From Parietaria judaica (Eukaryota > Streptophyta > Magnoliopsida > Rosales > Urticaceae), in the NCBI GenBank assembly GCA_954871525.1, contig OX940872.1, positions 24,213,746 to 24,277,745 on the forward strand: 64,000 nucleotides of DNA, read 5' to 3'. The notes below the pieces were generated by a model. The model did no database searches. It worked only from the letters and a program-made list of their open reading frames with translations, and had not been told where the DNA came from. Position numbers and translations under genes: made by a program. How positions within the stretch are numbered: the stretch's first letter is position 1; every line of letters begins with the position of its first letter. Positions 22,177 through 37,571 of this stretch are shown here, piece after piece.

Positions 22177-24950
22177 CTACGCATCGACCCCGGGTACCTC
22201 CACGACCTCTCGGTCCTCCTTCTCCTTCTCCTTCTCTTCTCCTTCTTCTTCGCCGGCTTGGCCTCCATGCTCGGTCGGCTCCTCAGCGGCAGTCTCCTCG
22301 GCAACGGCGGGCTCGTTCAGGATCGGCTCTTCGAGGGAGATCTCCTCAGTATCAGCAATGACGGGCAAGGTGGGCTCATCGACGGTGGTCTCTCCGGCCA
22401 CAGGATCTTCAACAACAGGCTCGATGGTGAGATCTACAAGAGGAACACCGGTCAGCTCGGCATCAGAAGACAGAGCCGGAGACCCTATCAGCGGTGCCGG
22501 AACCGCATCCAATAGAGCTTGGTAGCGAGCAGCGTTGCCTTCTAGGACCTCCTTCTCAGCCTCGAAATCTTGAACGTTGCCTTCAATAATGTCTTGGATT
22601 AGCTCGAGGCAACCTTCGGCTTGATCCAAGCAACTATTGTCAGCGGCCGTACCTTTGTACCACGCGATTAGCGCGTCCCTTTCCTCCACCTTTCGGCGGT
22701 ATCGGGCACGGACAGCTTTCTTCTCGGCCTCGCGGCCAACAGACTGTTGCCGGGCTTCGGCCAGCTCAGCAGCAAGACGCTGCACGTCCTCCTTCAAGGC
22801 CAGAGCCTCCTCTTCTTTCTTCTTGACCAACTCCTCAGCCCGTCCCTTAGCCGCGTCAGAAGCCAACATTTGCCTGGCGGCCGCCTCGCTCGCACTCTGA
22901 GCCTCCTCGATCGTCCGGGTAGCGTTTGCCAGCTTCTCCCGGAGATCGACAACTGTATTCCCGAGTCCCTTGATCCTAGCATCACAGGCGGCGACCTTCC
23001 TGCCCATGACGACGATCTGCTCCGCCTTCACCCGAATGCCATCCACGGCATCAGCCAACTCCCTCTCCTTCAGCGCGAGCTGCTCGGAAGCTTGCGCGCC
23101 CTCTCTAGCCTCATATAATTGGTCCTCGTAATCGAGGACCATATCGTTGATAGAAGCGACGAGCTACAAGTCCAAAAACTAAAGTTAGAAAAAATTAAGG
23201 AATAAATAGAAACTCAAATCTAAAGCCGGCAACGCTTACCAGAGTTGTAGCCGCAGCCACATCCTTGTACGGCCTCTTCTCGGCAATACTCCTGGGGACC
23301 CTGCCGACCCCACCGTTCGTTATCTGCCGGAGAAGACCGGCCGCCACCTTAGGCGCCTTGTGGAGACCCTTGTCCCCCATCCAAGTGCACCCCGCCTTCC
23401 GGGAGACCATCTTCTCCCTGGCCTGCCCCTCAACCACCGGGGGAATCAACCCCGTCTCCCTCGCCTCACCTCGGGAGGCCTCCTTCGGGCGCTCACTCTC
23501 CCGAGCAACCCCCTTGCCTTTCTTCAAGGCCCTCGCACCTCCTTTCGGGACCACGTCCCTCTTCGCCACCTCCTTCGGGGCCGAATCCCCCTTCGCCTTC
23601 TTCCGGACCCCGGAATCCTCTCCTTCGCGCGGCCTCTTCGCGGCCGCCTCTAAGCCCGTCCTCGGGAGAACTCCGTCCTGAGAGGGACGGATCACGCCCT
23701 TGGAAGGACGAGCGGGAGCAGAAAGAGGGACAACCTCCCTCTCCGAAGGCTTCGCCAAACGCATAGCCTCCGGGGTACTGTCCCCGTCATCGGAGAGTTC
23801 GACGACATCCTTCTTCTTGATCGCCTCGGAGGCGACCTCAGCAAGAGGCTCCCGAGCAGGAGTCTCATCGTTCCTCCTACTCGTCTCCTGACGAGCAGCC
23901 TTAGCCGGCGCAGACGCGCCAGATCCCCTCTCCTCAACCCGCCTGCCCGTCTCCTGACGAGCAGCTCCAACCGAGGCCGAACCTCCGGTCTGACCCTCCT
24001 CTCTCCGCCTCTGGCGAAGACTCTGACCCTTCGGGCGAAGAACGTCCATATCCTCTACACGTCAAAAATCCACACTTAGAAAAAATAAAATAGACAGATA
24101 CAAAACAAAACCAAAAAGATAGATTCAGAAATTATACCCGGAAATTCCTCTTCGTCCGGCTCGCACCAAAGCCCAGTAGCCTCGAACCTCTCCTTCGTGA
24201 AGTTCGACCACAACTCCGGGCCGAAAGGAAAAAGCCTCTTCTTCAAAGCCTTCCACTCCTCAGTAATTGGACGAGACTTAGGCCTCTCAGGATCCTCGAC
24301 TGCATTAAAGAAAAGAAATCAGATTTAGCAAACACACAAGAATAGCCGGATAGAAAAAGATTAGAAAAAGCCCAACCCGGAACCTCACCTATCTCGTGGA
24401 CCCATTCGTTCCTATAGCTCGGCCAAGAACCAAGAGTTTCCTGACCAGCCATGAAGAAGAAATACTTGTGGGTCCAAGCACTCTCCTTTTTGGGCAGACC
24501 GGTTATGATCTCCCCTTCCTTGACGGATAGGAAAAACCTACCCTTAGCCTGACCATTCGCCTTGATGACCAAGCCCGTCAACAAGTCCCAGATTGTAAGT
24601 GAATACAAACACTCGTGGGACCGGACAAGCAAGGCCATCAAGATCCGGATAGAATTCGGGCTAAGCTGCCCGATAGAAACCCCTAGGTAACTAAGATACC
24701 TTAAGATAAGCTCAGGAATAGGAAATCTAAGCCCCCCGGACTCAAAAAACCTCTGGTATACACAGACCCAACCGTCCGAATTCTGCTCGTCGGCATGTTC
24801 GTCCGGCCCCGGCAACCTAAGTTCTATCGACTGGGGAATCTTATATTCTACCCGGATCCTAACCAAATCTTTAGATGTCAGGACTGACTTAGGAGAATCT
24901 GTAGTCAAAAACTCCGTCTGCCATTTCGAGACCGTCTTCTTAGGACCCAT
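22177..24950 (-). CDS. Antisense gene of the retrotransposon, gypsy-type 'Transposase_28'-like protein
   Basis: Four exons on the minus strand (24950-24389, 24299-24138, 24054-23240, 23163-22177) join with matching phases and GT-AG introns of 89, 83 and 76 bp. Together they give 841 codons with no stop. The N-terminal exon (GWVCVYQRFFESGGLRFPIP, LRYLSYLGVSIGQLSPNS) resembles the plant 'putative gypsy type transposon' family (Transposase_28), whose function is not established. The middle is basic and low-complexity (KKAKGDSAPKEVAKRD). The C-terminal part is a long Ala/Glu-rich coiled coil (LKERELADAVDGIR, ANATRTIEEAQSASEAAARQ) ending in an acidic tail. The ATG lies exactly on the truncated 3' LTR border and may not be the original start. 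Confidence 0.75.
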
Positions 24951-25788
24951 TATTTAATATGACATAAAGTGCTAAGGTTGTGAATTAATTAAATTTACAA
25001 ACCATGATAAAAGGCTTTAAAGAAATAATCTGGTATTCGCAAAAGCCCATTTGAGAAGCCCAATAAGACTCTCAATCAGACCAAAAACCAACGGATACAG
25101 GTTACTCGGCCCAATGAGTTCTAAGGCCCAAATCCATTCGACAACAGTCCAGAAAGACGAGGGTAGAGTCGTCATATTCTCTACCCGGCATCATATTTCA
25201 AACTCAAACGGAAGACCAGGAGCACGGAGTCAAGCCTCCAACGGACATAAATTCAAACACGACGACGAGAACGAAGTCATGGGACACGTGTAGTAGCCAG
25301 ATCGTCCATTCAACCCGGTCAGCACGGAGTGAAGACCCCTCGATTCCTGGAAGTCCAACGGGAAGAATTGAAGCCTATAAATGTCAAAGCTCAAGCTCAG
25401 ATTGAGACACATGCATACTTACAACCTTGAAAGAATACTCCGAAGAAATCCTACCCGGCATTCTTGTTCACTTAAAAATCTCATTGTGTTCTTTCTTCTC
25501 TCTTTTTTTTCTTTTCTATTCCCAGACGAGACCTAGCTGCCTGTAGCTATCCGTCTATGTTCACTGTCGCAATAAACTAACATAGGAAGTAGTCAACTAC
25601 CGCTTTGGGACGAACCTCTATAAAAAATCCCTCGTCTCATTTATATCGCTTATATACATATATATATATCGTGAGTGAATCGTGAGCTTGCAACGCGAGA
25701 GATCGAATTCCACCAAATTGTTTCATCCAAAATTATCATACGCTCACAAGTCACACTTGACTGATTGAGGTGGGAAACCACGTCAACA
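24948..25788 (+). repeat. 3' LTR (first 19 bases missing)
   Basis: Matches the 5' LTR from its 20th base to the end and finishes with the full terminus cgtcaaca. The first bases (TGTTGATGTACAAATTCGT in the 5' LTR) and any polypurine tract are absent, because the antisense gene abuts directly. Contains TATAAAT at 25376-25382. Confidence 0.9.
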
Positions 25789-26150
25789 ATGACCTGATTC
25801 CATTCGACTACAAGTGGGTACGTAGGCAGCCTCGCTATATACGACGAAGTGCGGCATCATATATCATCACCCCCGACTCTCCCCGACATCGAAGACTCAA
25901 GCGTCAACCTTCGCTTCGAAGTTTTTGATTCACAGCGGTCGCCGACCTATATCCCGGACCGTTAAGGTGGAGGAGGTACATGGACTTTGCGGTAACGGGT
26001 CAGAGGACCCGGTTCCAGAGCAACGATTAACGGAGGGTGCCGATCCGCCAAACTCCACAAAAACAGTGAATCAAGCTTCTAGCCCAGAATAGTCAGCAAA
26101 TGGTGATAGGCCTGACCCGTTACCACGATATGGGCCGCTATAAATGTTTG
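25789..26150 (+). mobile_element. Outer retroelement fragment, right part, with ATGAC duplication
   Basis: Starts with the right target duplication (25789-25793) and continues the GC-rich outer element: ctgattccattcgactacaa, then gggtacgtaggcagcctcgc. GC-rich character fades near 26150 into AT-rich DNA. No coding region is recognised. Confidence 0.65.
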
Positions 26151-27699
26151 ATTTATTTTTCGGCATCAACAACAAACTGTGCTTTATTGAATTATTAGCT
26201 TTTAAAATATTGAACAAAAGGGGAATCTTAATAGTTAATTCATAGTGTTGAGATTTCTTTAGAGTGAAGAAAGTTAATCTTTCAACTTAGACATTAATTA
26301 TAGCCCTTTATTTTCTTATTTTATAAGTTATTACCATGAAAATTTGAAGTGAACATGTTCCATGTAAATCTATTTTTCATCTTAAGCTATTTTCTTTCAA
26401 TAATATTTTCTAACGACCTTGAATTGGATTTGCACTTCTTCATTCACTATTAATAGACACGTGTAGTGTGTGTAATATCTCTCCAAAAGCTTTGATTAGT
26501 TGTTTGTTTTCTGGAATTACTCAAGTCAGTTTTTTCTTCTTCTTAATTGGTAGTTTAGTCTTTTGAGGCCTAAATATTTTATACTAAAATTAATAAATAA
26601 TTTTATTTAATTTTAAAACAAATATTTGTGTATAGTATACTATACTCTTCATTTTTATATTTATATTCTTACAAGTCATTACTATACCATTACTATCATT
26701 CTTGATTTTATATTTTTGTTTTTAAGTATTTCAATGCTTTTTTTATTCTTGTAATGTTCATGATTTAAATAAAAACAAAAATAAGAACTATAGATTATAT
26801 CCGAATAAAATAAAATTCAAATTCATTTTAATAAATTAAACATACTTTCAGATCCTAGGAACACAAAGCTAAAAACTCAAACTCTATGTTTTCGTTTAAG
26901 AAAATCAATGAAAAAAAAATAAAAAAAATAAGAGATATAATAATTATTATGAATACAAAAATAAAAAATAAAGGGCCACTAATAATATTTATAATTTTAT
27001 TTATTTATTTCTAAATTAAAATAATTAAAAAAACGCAACAATATTATCCAGCTTTGCCTTCACAACAATCATCCATTTTCTTTCTCTCTTCCCTTTTCTC
27101 GCCCCAAAAATTTTCCCGAGAAAATCATCCCTCGTGTTTGACCTAGATCCGAACACCACCAAGGGATTCGCTTGCCATGCTCTTCGATTCTCCCTTTTGC
27201 CGAGAAAATCGTCGGCGATAGACACTGCACTTAGATTCTTCGTCCGAGCAGCGATCTCCATTGATTCTCTCGCTCTCTTTCGCTCAATCGGAGAGCGATA
27301 TCTTCTTCGTATTCTTTTCTTCTTCCCAATAAAACCTCAATTTTTGTTACTTTTGCCTGTGAGATTATCGATAGCGCAACGTATATGTATTTTAGGGATT
27401 TATATCTATATATATAGACACACCTCGAAGCAATTTTTTTAAAGCTTGATACATAGAGGTTTTAGATCGCTGGAGCTTGATGGATCTGAGATTTTGAAGA
27501 TAAGAATTAACTTCATCTTCTTTTTCTTCTTCCTTTTTTTTTTTTAATTTATAAAAAAATCAGTGAAGAAATTGGGGTCGCAGAACCGAACTTGATTGCA
27601 TTGCAATCGTGTTGGGTAGCTTCAGAAGTTGAAGTTTTTTTCTTTTCTTTTCTTCTGGTTTTCTTTTGAGTGTATATATTATCTGGGGATTTGGAGGCC
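26151..27699. other. Upstream region and 5' UTR of the CK1 gene
   Basis: AT-rich to about 27040, then a CT-rich leader (cattttctttctctcttccc near 27073) typical of a plant 5' UTR, with another intron-like T-rich stretch (27517-27560) before the ATG at 27700. An untranslated first intron is possible but not proven. No other gene. Confidence 0.45.
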
Positions 27700-31681
<3,982 letters not shown>

Positions 31682-34517
31682 AAGTAATCAAAGATGTATT
31701 ACTATCTTATCTCTCTGCCTGTATATGTGGGTTTCTCTCTCACTCCTCTTATGAGAGTATATTATATTTTTGAAATCCCTTTTGAGGGTTCAGCTACTAC
31801 TTTGTCATGCTATAATAGTTGAGGAAATATGAGTGATGACGTGTCATTTTCCTTTTACACCTTTGAAATTGAGACACTGGGAAGCTGTGATATGTTTACA
31901 TTACAGTTTTACCCTTTCATGAAAGGAAAACTTAGCTTCAAGTTTCATCAATGGAATTGTGCTTGTATGTCACTTTCTTCTCGTTATCATCTTTGGGCCG
32001 TTGGCATTGTTCGCTATGATCTTGGTCTTTTATGCTCTTCCAAACCTGGTACTGGTTTCGGACGATTTCCAATCTTTTCAAAACCCTGTACTATCCGGGT
32101 AGACATTTCTAACTAAACCCGAAACTGGGCTGGCAATGTTTGAAAGCCTTGGCACGGTATTTTGTTCTTGATTTTTTATTTTATAAAAGGTCTGGTGTTC
32201 CGACCAAACTTGGGTATTTTCACCTCGCTTTTGTGTAAAAAAAATTACACATTTGATAATTACAAGCAGACTTTTCGCCATGGATATCATGCTAAGTGTT
32301 CTTTTAAGATCGATGATGAGACAAGTTGTGCTTTTCACCAAACTTTATTATAATTGGTTTCTGGTTTCTACCATTTTTAAAGCATTCAATTTCTAAGAAA
32401 CACATCCTTTCGGCAGAATCTGCCTTTTACAACGCTTAGTGCCTATTCTTCTTTATGCTTTCATTTTCCGCCTCATGAAAAGTGCTTTCTAAATTCCCTA
32501 ATCACCATGGTTAAATGTTTGCAATTACGCTTACTTGTTTTTTAGTTACTCGCGGTCTCTGGTTCGGTGCAGTAGTTCGGTCTAACATCATGTTACATCA
32601 TTTAATATGAGGTTTTAATTCCCTTATTCTATAAATATATCATATAATGTTTGCTCAACGAATATATTGTAGAGGTATTTATAATATATTTGCCGCATAA
32701 GTAAGTTTCGATATATTTTCAATCTTTTTTTAGAGGCTGTAATACCCTAGCGCCAAAGGCCGTAAAGGAGGTCTAGTTCTGTCCATGCTCTATTAAATTC
32801 GGTTACACGAGGGACATACTTATGTCTACAATTAAATTCCAAATCATCAATAATTTAAATGTTTTTATTAAACTAGTGATGTACGTGTGTCTCAAACTTG
32901 ATAAACCCTAACTCGACATGACAGAATGTTACGACACTAATTTGCAACTAAAAAATGGTTACGAATATACTAATATACTTTTTTTAGACGATAAATATAC
33001 TAACATACTTGAGACAAGAGTAGATAATTATGCTGAAAATATTCTTTTTCTTTGGAATGTAAGTACTTTTTAGTTTCTCTAATCACAATTATGTATAATA
33101 TGTAAAACAGAAAATAGAAATAAGGTAAGTAACTAAGTATATATGTACTAAAATTTATATTAAATTAGAATTAATGTTTATAGTTTGTTATATTTTATAG
33201 TAATACGTTTATAAATTAATATTATCGAAAACTTATCATCGATATATTAATATTTTTATTAATTTAATTTTAAATAATATTTTTTGGAGTTCTGAAATTG
33301 AATTTTCATTAAATGAATTAAAATAAATTGTATTTTCTATAGTCAAGAACCAACGAAGATTATTTATAATTTTCTACTAATGCTCATTATAATTATAGTA
33401 TTTTAGTAATGTTCGTTATATGAAAGAAACACAAATTAATGACCAAACAGTTGACAGATAAAGAAACACTAATCGCGACTCTTTAATTTTTTTTTGGCGC
33501 CGTTCGAGAAAACAACACTAAAATTGCAATGATAAATATTAGAGCTACTACAACTAGACTTTTTTAAGCAACACTTGATTATATTCCTTAAAATGCGTTA
33601 GTTATATATGTAACTTAAAAATAAAATACTGTATCGAATGAGCTATATATTTACGTAAAGTTTTTTTTTTCTCTTTTTCGAAAATATATTATTTTATTTG
33701 GTGAATTTTCTACGTAATTCCAAGTCGAGATCAGAAAAAGATAAAATTATTTTAAACACATTATTAATTTATCGAGTACTGATTATAAAATTTATGTACT
33801 ATACATAAGTTAGAATGTACAGTAAAACAGTGAATATTGCAAGGCTATGATTATTTATTATTTTATAGAGATATAATTATTTGATAAATCAATATTTATG
33901 AATTTAAAGAGCGTTTTCCAAAGTCAACAAAATTCAGTTTTGTTTTTTGAATTCAGTGAATTTTTGTACTTAATTATTAAACAAAAGAATTCGAAGACTA
34001 TACAATGCCTTTGGTGTAGTATGAGAAGTAGAACACACTTCTAATTACGATGACAATTTTAATGCAATTAGAAAAATTAGAAAAGAGCTCAACTAGATTT
34101 AACTAGTTCTAAGAAAATATCCAAGAAAGAGTTATTTACACTTAATTATACTCTTAATTATATTAGTAATTTTTTTAAAAAAATTTATTAGTTTATAATA
34201 GTAACGAGATCATATATTTATACACTCTTATTGCCAGAAATTGATGATCTTACCGTCGAGAAGCGCTTTGATGGAAACAAACCAAAGACCAAGGTGAGAA
34301 CATAGTAATTTGATGAGTGCTTTTCATTGGAAGTTTTCATGTTTGATGAGTCGTTTTTATTCAAAGATGTCGAATTTAGAACTAAACAGACTAATTATAT
34401 TGCATTAGTGTTGATCAAACGACGCGTACAATTAGCCTTGAATTCAGAACAAAACAAACTAATTATATTACATTAGTGTTCTAATTAATATAGTTGATCT
34501 TGATTAAACAACGCGTA
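31682..34517. other. CK1 3' flank and AT-rich intergenic DNA, no gene seen
   Basis: No supportable gene. The segment 32741-32830 (tgtaataccctagcgccaaa) looks like a decayed LTR terminus. AT content is very high from 32840 to 34230. Imperfect ~85-bp direct repeats (aactaattatattacattag and acgcgtacaattag words) begin near 34380. Confidence 0.45.
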
Positions 34518-34738
34518 CAATTAGCATTGACTTCAGAACTAAACATAGTAATTATGTTACGTTATTGCAAGATTTATGCAATGGTTCATTACAAAATTAA
34601 AAAAAAAATTGAAGTTAGACTTTAAGTGTTAAACATTAGACGATTTGCAACTGTACTAAGTAATATTTTACTATTTTCAAGGCTTTAATTATATATACAT
34701 GTCAATAAACTAATCTAAAACGGGTCTTATTTTAATCC
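34518..34738. repeat. Diverged direct repeat, left copy
   Basis: About 220 bp (caattagcattgacttcag ... gtcaataaactaatct) that returns in the same orientation at 35676-35890 with roughly three quarters identity by eye. The two copies bracket the gypsy gag-protease relic. Confidence 0.65.
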
Positions 34739-34899
34739 ATCGAAGTGATTTGGGCTTCTTCTGCCTCACTCATTTCTTCAAGTTCCTCGAGTGACATAAT
34801 TCTAATTTCGTCTCGACAAGCTTGCTTTTGAAAACTTTTTTTCCAAAATAGAATCAATAATGCTAATAGAGGAGCAATCTTTGATTTCGTCGGGGTACT

Positions 34900-35620
34900 T
34901 CATGGCGTTGAACACATCAAAAGTGACTGTCTGTATTCACCTTCATCATAAGCTTACCCTTTTCAACATCTATTTGTGTTGTCCCCGTAACGAGAAATGG
35001 GCGTCCAACTATAATAGGAACTTCCTTGCGGGCATCAAAATCTAGGATGATGAAATCCGTTGGAAAAATAAACTTGTCAACTTGAATAAAAACATCTTCA
35101 ATTTTCCCTCCGGGCGAGCATTTGATAGATCCGCCAGTTGCAAAGCAACTTGGTTGGTCTTACTTCACCAATTCTTAATTTCTTGAACATGGACATCGGC
35201 ATAAGATTGATGCTTGCTCCCAAATCGCAAAGAGCGCGCTCGACGTCTTTGCCTTCGATTGAGCACGGAATCGTAAAGCTTCCCGGATCCTTGAGTTTTG
35301 GCGGGATCTTCTCTTGAAAAATAGTGCTTGACACTTTCGTGAGGGCCACGGTTTTGAATTCCTCAAGTCTGCGCATCTTTCAAGAACTTGACATAGTTGA
35401 GCATTTGCTCCAAAGCTTTTACCAACGGTACGTTGATGTAGAGTTGTTTGAGCATGTCAAGGAATTTTTCATACTTCTTTTCTTGTTGTTATTTTTGAAA
35501 CCTTTTCGGAAATAGAGGGGCTCATCAACTTTTATTTCACTCAGACATTTTTTGTTTTCTTAGCCTTAGTTGCCTCTTGTTCCACGTCCGCTTTTCCTTT
35601 GCTTTTGAGTAGGAAAAAGG
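34900..35620 (-). pseudogene. Ty3/gypsy gag-protease relic (Athila-like)
   Basis: On the minus strand the gag C-terminus reads KKYEKFLDMLKQLYINVP and VKALEQMLNYVKFLKD. It is followed by the protease region RLEEFKTVALTKVSST, PPKLKDPGSFTIPCSI and the active-site segment ALCDLGASINLMP, then LQLAD, GKIEDVFIQVDKFIFP and PIIVGRPFL. These are characteristic of Athila-type gypsy elements. The reading frame shifts near 35145 and 35380 and stops occur downstream of the protease. No RT or LTR is present. This is a short internal fragment, long dead. Confidence 0.85.
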
Positions 35621-35675
35621 GGTGCTTAGTAGCTGAAAATCTACTAATTATATTACATTATTGCAGGAGCTGGAA

Positions 35676-35890
35676 CAATTAGCCTTGAATTCAAAACTAA
35701 ACATATTAATTATATTACGTTATTGCAGGAGCTATGCAATGATTTATTAAAAAACTAAATAACAAAACTCTCAATCTTAAAGTGACATTTGACAATTTGC
35801 TACACCACTAAGTAACATTTTTCGATTTTTCAACGCTTTAATTATATATGTGTCAATAGACTATTCTAAAAAGAGGTTTTATTTTAAACA
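35676..35890. repeat. Diverged direct repeat, right copy
   Basis: Partner of 34518-34738: caattagccttgaattcaaaa ... ttaattatatatgtgtcaat, ending before a GC-richer patch (gggcataagacgaccgtcc). Confidence 0.65.
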
Positions 35891-36992
35891 GGGGCATAAG
35901 ACGACCGTCCAACTCACTCGTAGATGGGGCCGGCCGTGATATACAAACCTTCTAAAAATATTTTATTTAGATTTTGATGATCTTTCTAGCTTGTTTAAAT
36001 TTGGACTGAAGAAGAGAAAACCTATTCAATGATGCGCCAATGCGAACAATATATTATCGAGTATAAATAAATGGATGAGGCATGATGATATCTGAGCTAT
36101 GATCACAAATGTTGCTAATGAGAACACAATGGCCCTCTGAAGTTCAGTGATTGTATTTGTGACGTATCAAATCCTTGGACTACAAGAGCAAGTACATGAT
36201 AGCTGTGTACAATACTCTTACATCGCTTCGGGTCTGTTCTCAAAGCAGACAATATCATATCAATGTAGAAGCAAAAAATGGTAGACGTTGTTCTCAAAGT
36301 AGACAAAATCATATCAAGAAGCGGGGTCGTTTAAAAAAAAGTACGGAAATGTATATATCTATATCAAGTACTACCCTATTTTTATTGTTATTTTTCAATC
36401 TATAGTCAACTACCTAAATGTTGTGAAAAAGATACCCTATTGAAACACGGTAGAAAATGTGAGGAATTGAGTATGTAATTAATCGTAACAACACACCACG
36501 TAATGAATTTCATATCCTAAGTCACTCTAATGCTTTTTTCATCTTCTTTAAATTGATAATTTAGTGCAAAGAAAACTAAATTCCTTGACGATCATGAATC
36601 TTTACCTATATTACGTTTTCCTTAATCTCTATGAAAAAGCCGTCATAAATTAATATCAATACCTTTATATAAATGAGCCAGAATTTAGATTTTCATTAAA
36701 TCACTTCCTATCTTTCTAAACATCCAATAATCCAATTTAAAATTCACAATTTCACTAATTGATTCAGTAGAAAATCCAATCTTTTTCTACAAAAATAAAA
36801 TGACATTTACATATAATGTGACACCTTAATTAACCTTAATTGGAGCCATAAATTTACATTTACAATCATCACTTCATTACCAAAATGAATACAAACATTT
36901 GCTATAAATTCAACCTTTACCCGCATCATCTCTCACACCGCCTTCTCCCAAAACCCGGACCCTAAACCCTACTTCCTTTTCTCTTCTCAAAA
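35891..36992. other. Intergenic region and promoter of the zinc-finger gene
   Basis: No gene seen. A small direct repeat (gttctcaaagcagacaatatcatatcaa, 36235-36262, and gttctcaaagtagacaaaatcatatcaa, 36290-36317) is present. The last ~70 bp before the ATG are C/T-rich, as in a 5' UTR. Confidence 0.45.
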
Positions 36993-37571
36993 ATGTCGGC
37001 TTACGGTCAAAGGTTGAGCAACGGGCCCAAAAACCAAGTCCAAACCCCGTCCAATGGCCGAAAGCAAGTGGCTTGTCGCTTATGTGACCGGGTTTTTAAC
37101 AGTACTCGAGCCCTAGTTGCTCATATTGGGAGTCACCTTGACGTTTCTCCAGTGATGATGAGGCCAAACCAACAACAATATCATCCGCAAATGACGGTCC
37201 GACCGGAAACCAATGGGCCGTTTTTGTTCCAAGAGACCGGTTTCAGGATGCAGTATACTCCAGGCCTTGTCCCTCAGCAGGATCTCCAGCCCTCTCCAGA
37301 GCCGAACCTGAATCTCACCCTTGGCAGAGGTCGACCAGCCTGCTCGGCCTGTATCGGCCTACGAGTTGCTCCCTTGACCACTACGAGAGGCGGTCTAGGA
37401 AAACCAGGAAGAAGGAAGTATGAGGGGCGACTGAGGCCGGCCAAGGAGGAGTACCTATGGACTCCTTGTCCGACAAGGCCGTTCCTGAACAAGTTGAACC
37501 GCCCTATCCCGAAAGTGGTCGATTTGGATTGCGAGAGCGAAGATGCGTTTGATTTAGAACTGAAGCTCTGA
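36993..37571 (+). CDS. Single C2H2 zinc-finger protein with EAR-type repression motifs
   Basis: An intronless gene of 192 residues, probably a nuclear transcriptional repressor. One C2H2 finger lies at residues 28-48 (CRLCDRVFNSTRALVAHIGSH). Its spacing is right, but the plant-typical QALGGH is replaced by TRALVAH, as in non-canonical fingers. Two LxLxL-type (EAR) motifs are visible: NLNLTLG near residue 107 and DLELKL at the C-terminus, which would recruit TOPLESS-type corepressors. The middle is Pro/Gln-rich (QQDLQPSPEP) and the C-terminal half is basic (KPGRRKYEGRLRPAKEEY). The start follows a CT-rich leader and no upstream in-frame ATG competes. I do not recognise a specific orthologue. 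Confidence 0.85.
   Translation: MSAYGQRLSNGPKNQVQTPSNGRKQVACRLCDRVFNSTRALVAHIGSHLDVSPVMMRPNQQQYHPQMTVRPETNGPFLFQETGFRMQYTPGLVPQQDLQPSPEPNLNLTLGRGRPACSACIGLRVAPLTTTRGGLGKPGRRKYEGRLRPAKEEYLWTPCPTRPFLNKLNRPIPKVVDLDCESEDAFDLELKL

Larger units (their letters stand above)
15075..25788 (+). mobile_element. Tat-type Ty3/gypsy LTR retrotransposon, nested
   Basis: Order on the + strand: LTR, gag, protease, RT, RNase H, second (archaeal-type) RNase H, integrase, tandem repeats, antisense gene, LTR. A second RNase H and an antisense gene before the 3' LTR are established traits of the plant Tat lineage (Ogre, Retand, Grande). Outer ends are TGTTGATG and TCAACA, with ATGAC repeated on both sides (15070-15074, 25789-25793). 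The LTRs differ by six substitutions and one 3-bp indel over about 836 bp, so the insertion is young. It is defective: inner LTR borders, primer-binding site, polypurine tract and gag 5' end are missing, and pol carries three lesions. Confidence 0.9.

Noticed and set aside
22114..22515. Sense-strand ORF opposite the antisense gene (and similar ones at 22747, 23265)
   Set aside because: Shadows of the spliced minus-strand gene, whose exon phases and coiled-coil composition explain the sequence.
27134..27442. 102-codon ORF upstream of CK1
   Set aside because: Overlaps the CT-rich 5' UTR region; composition is leader-like and the product resembles no protein.
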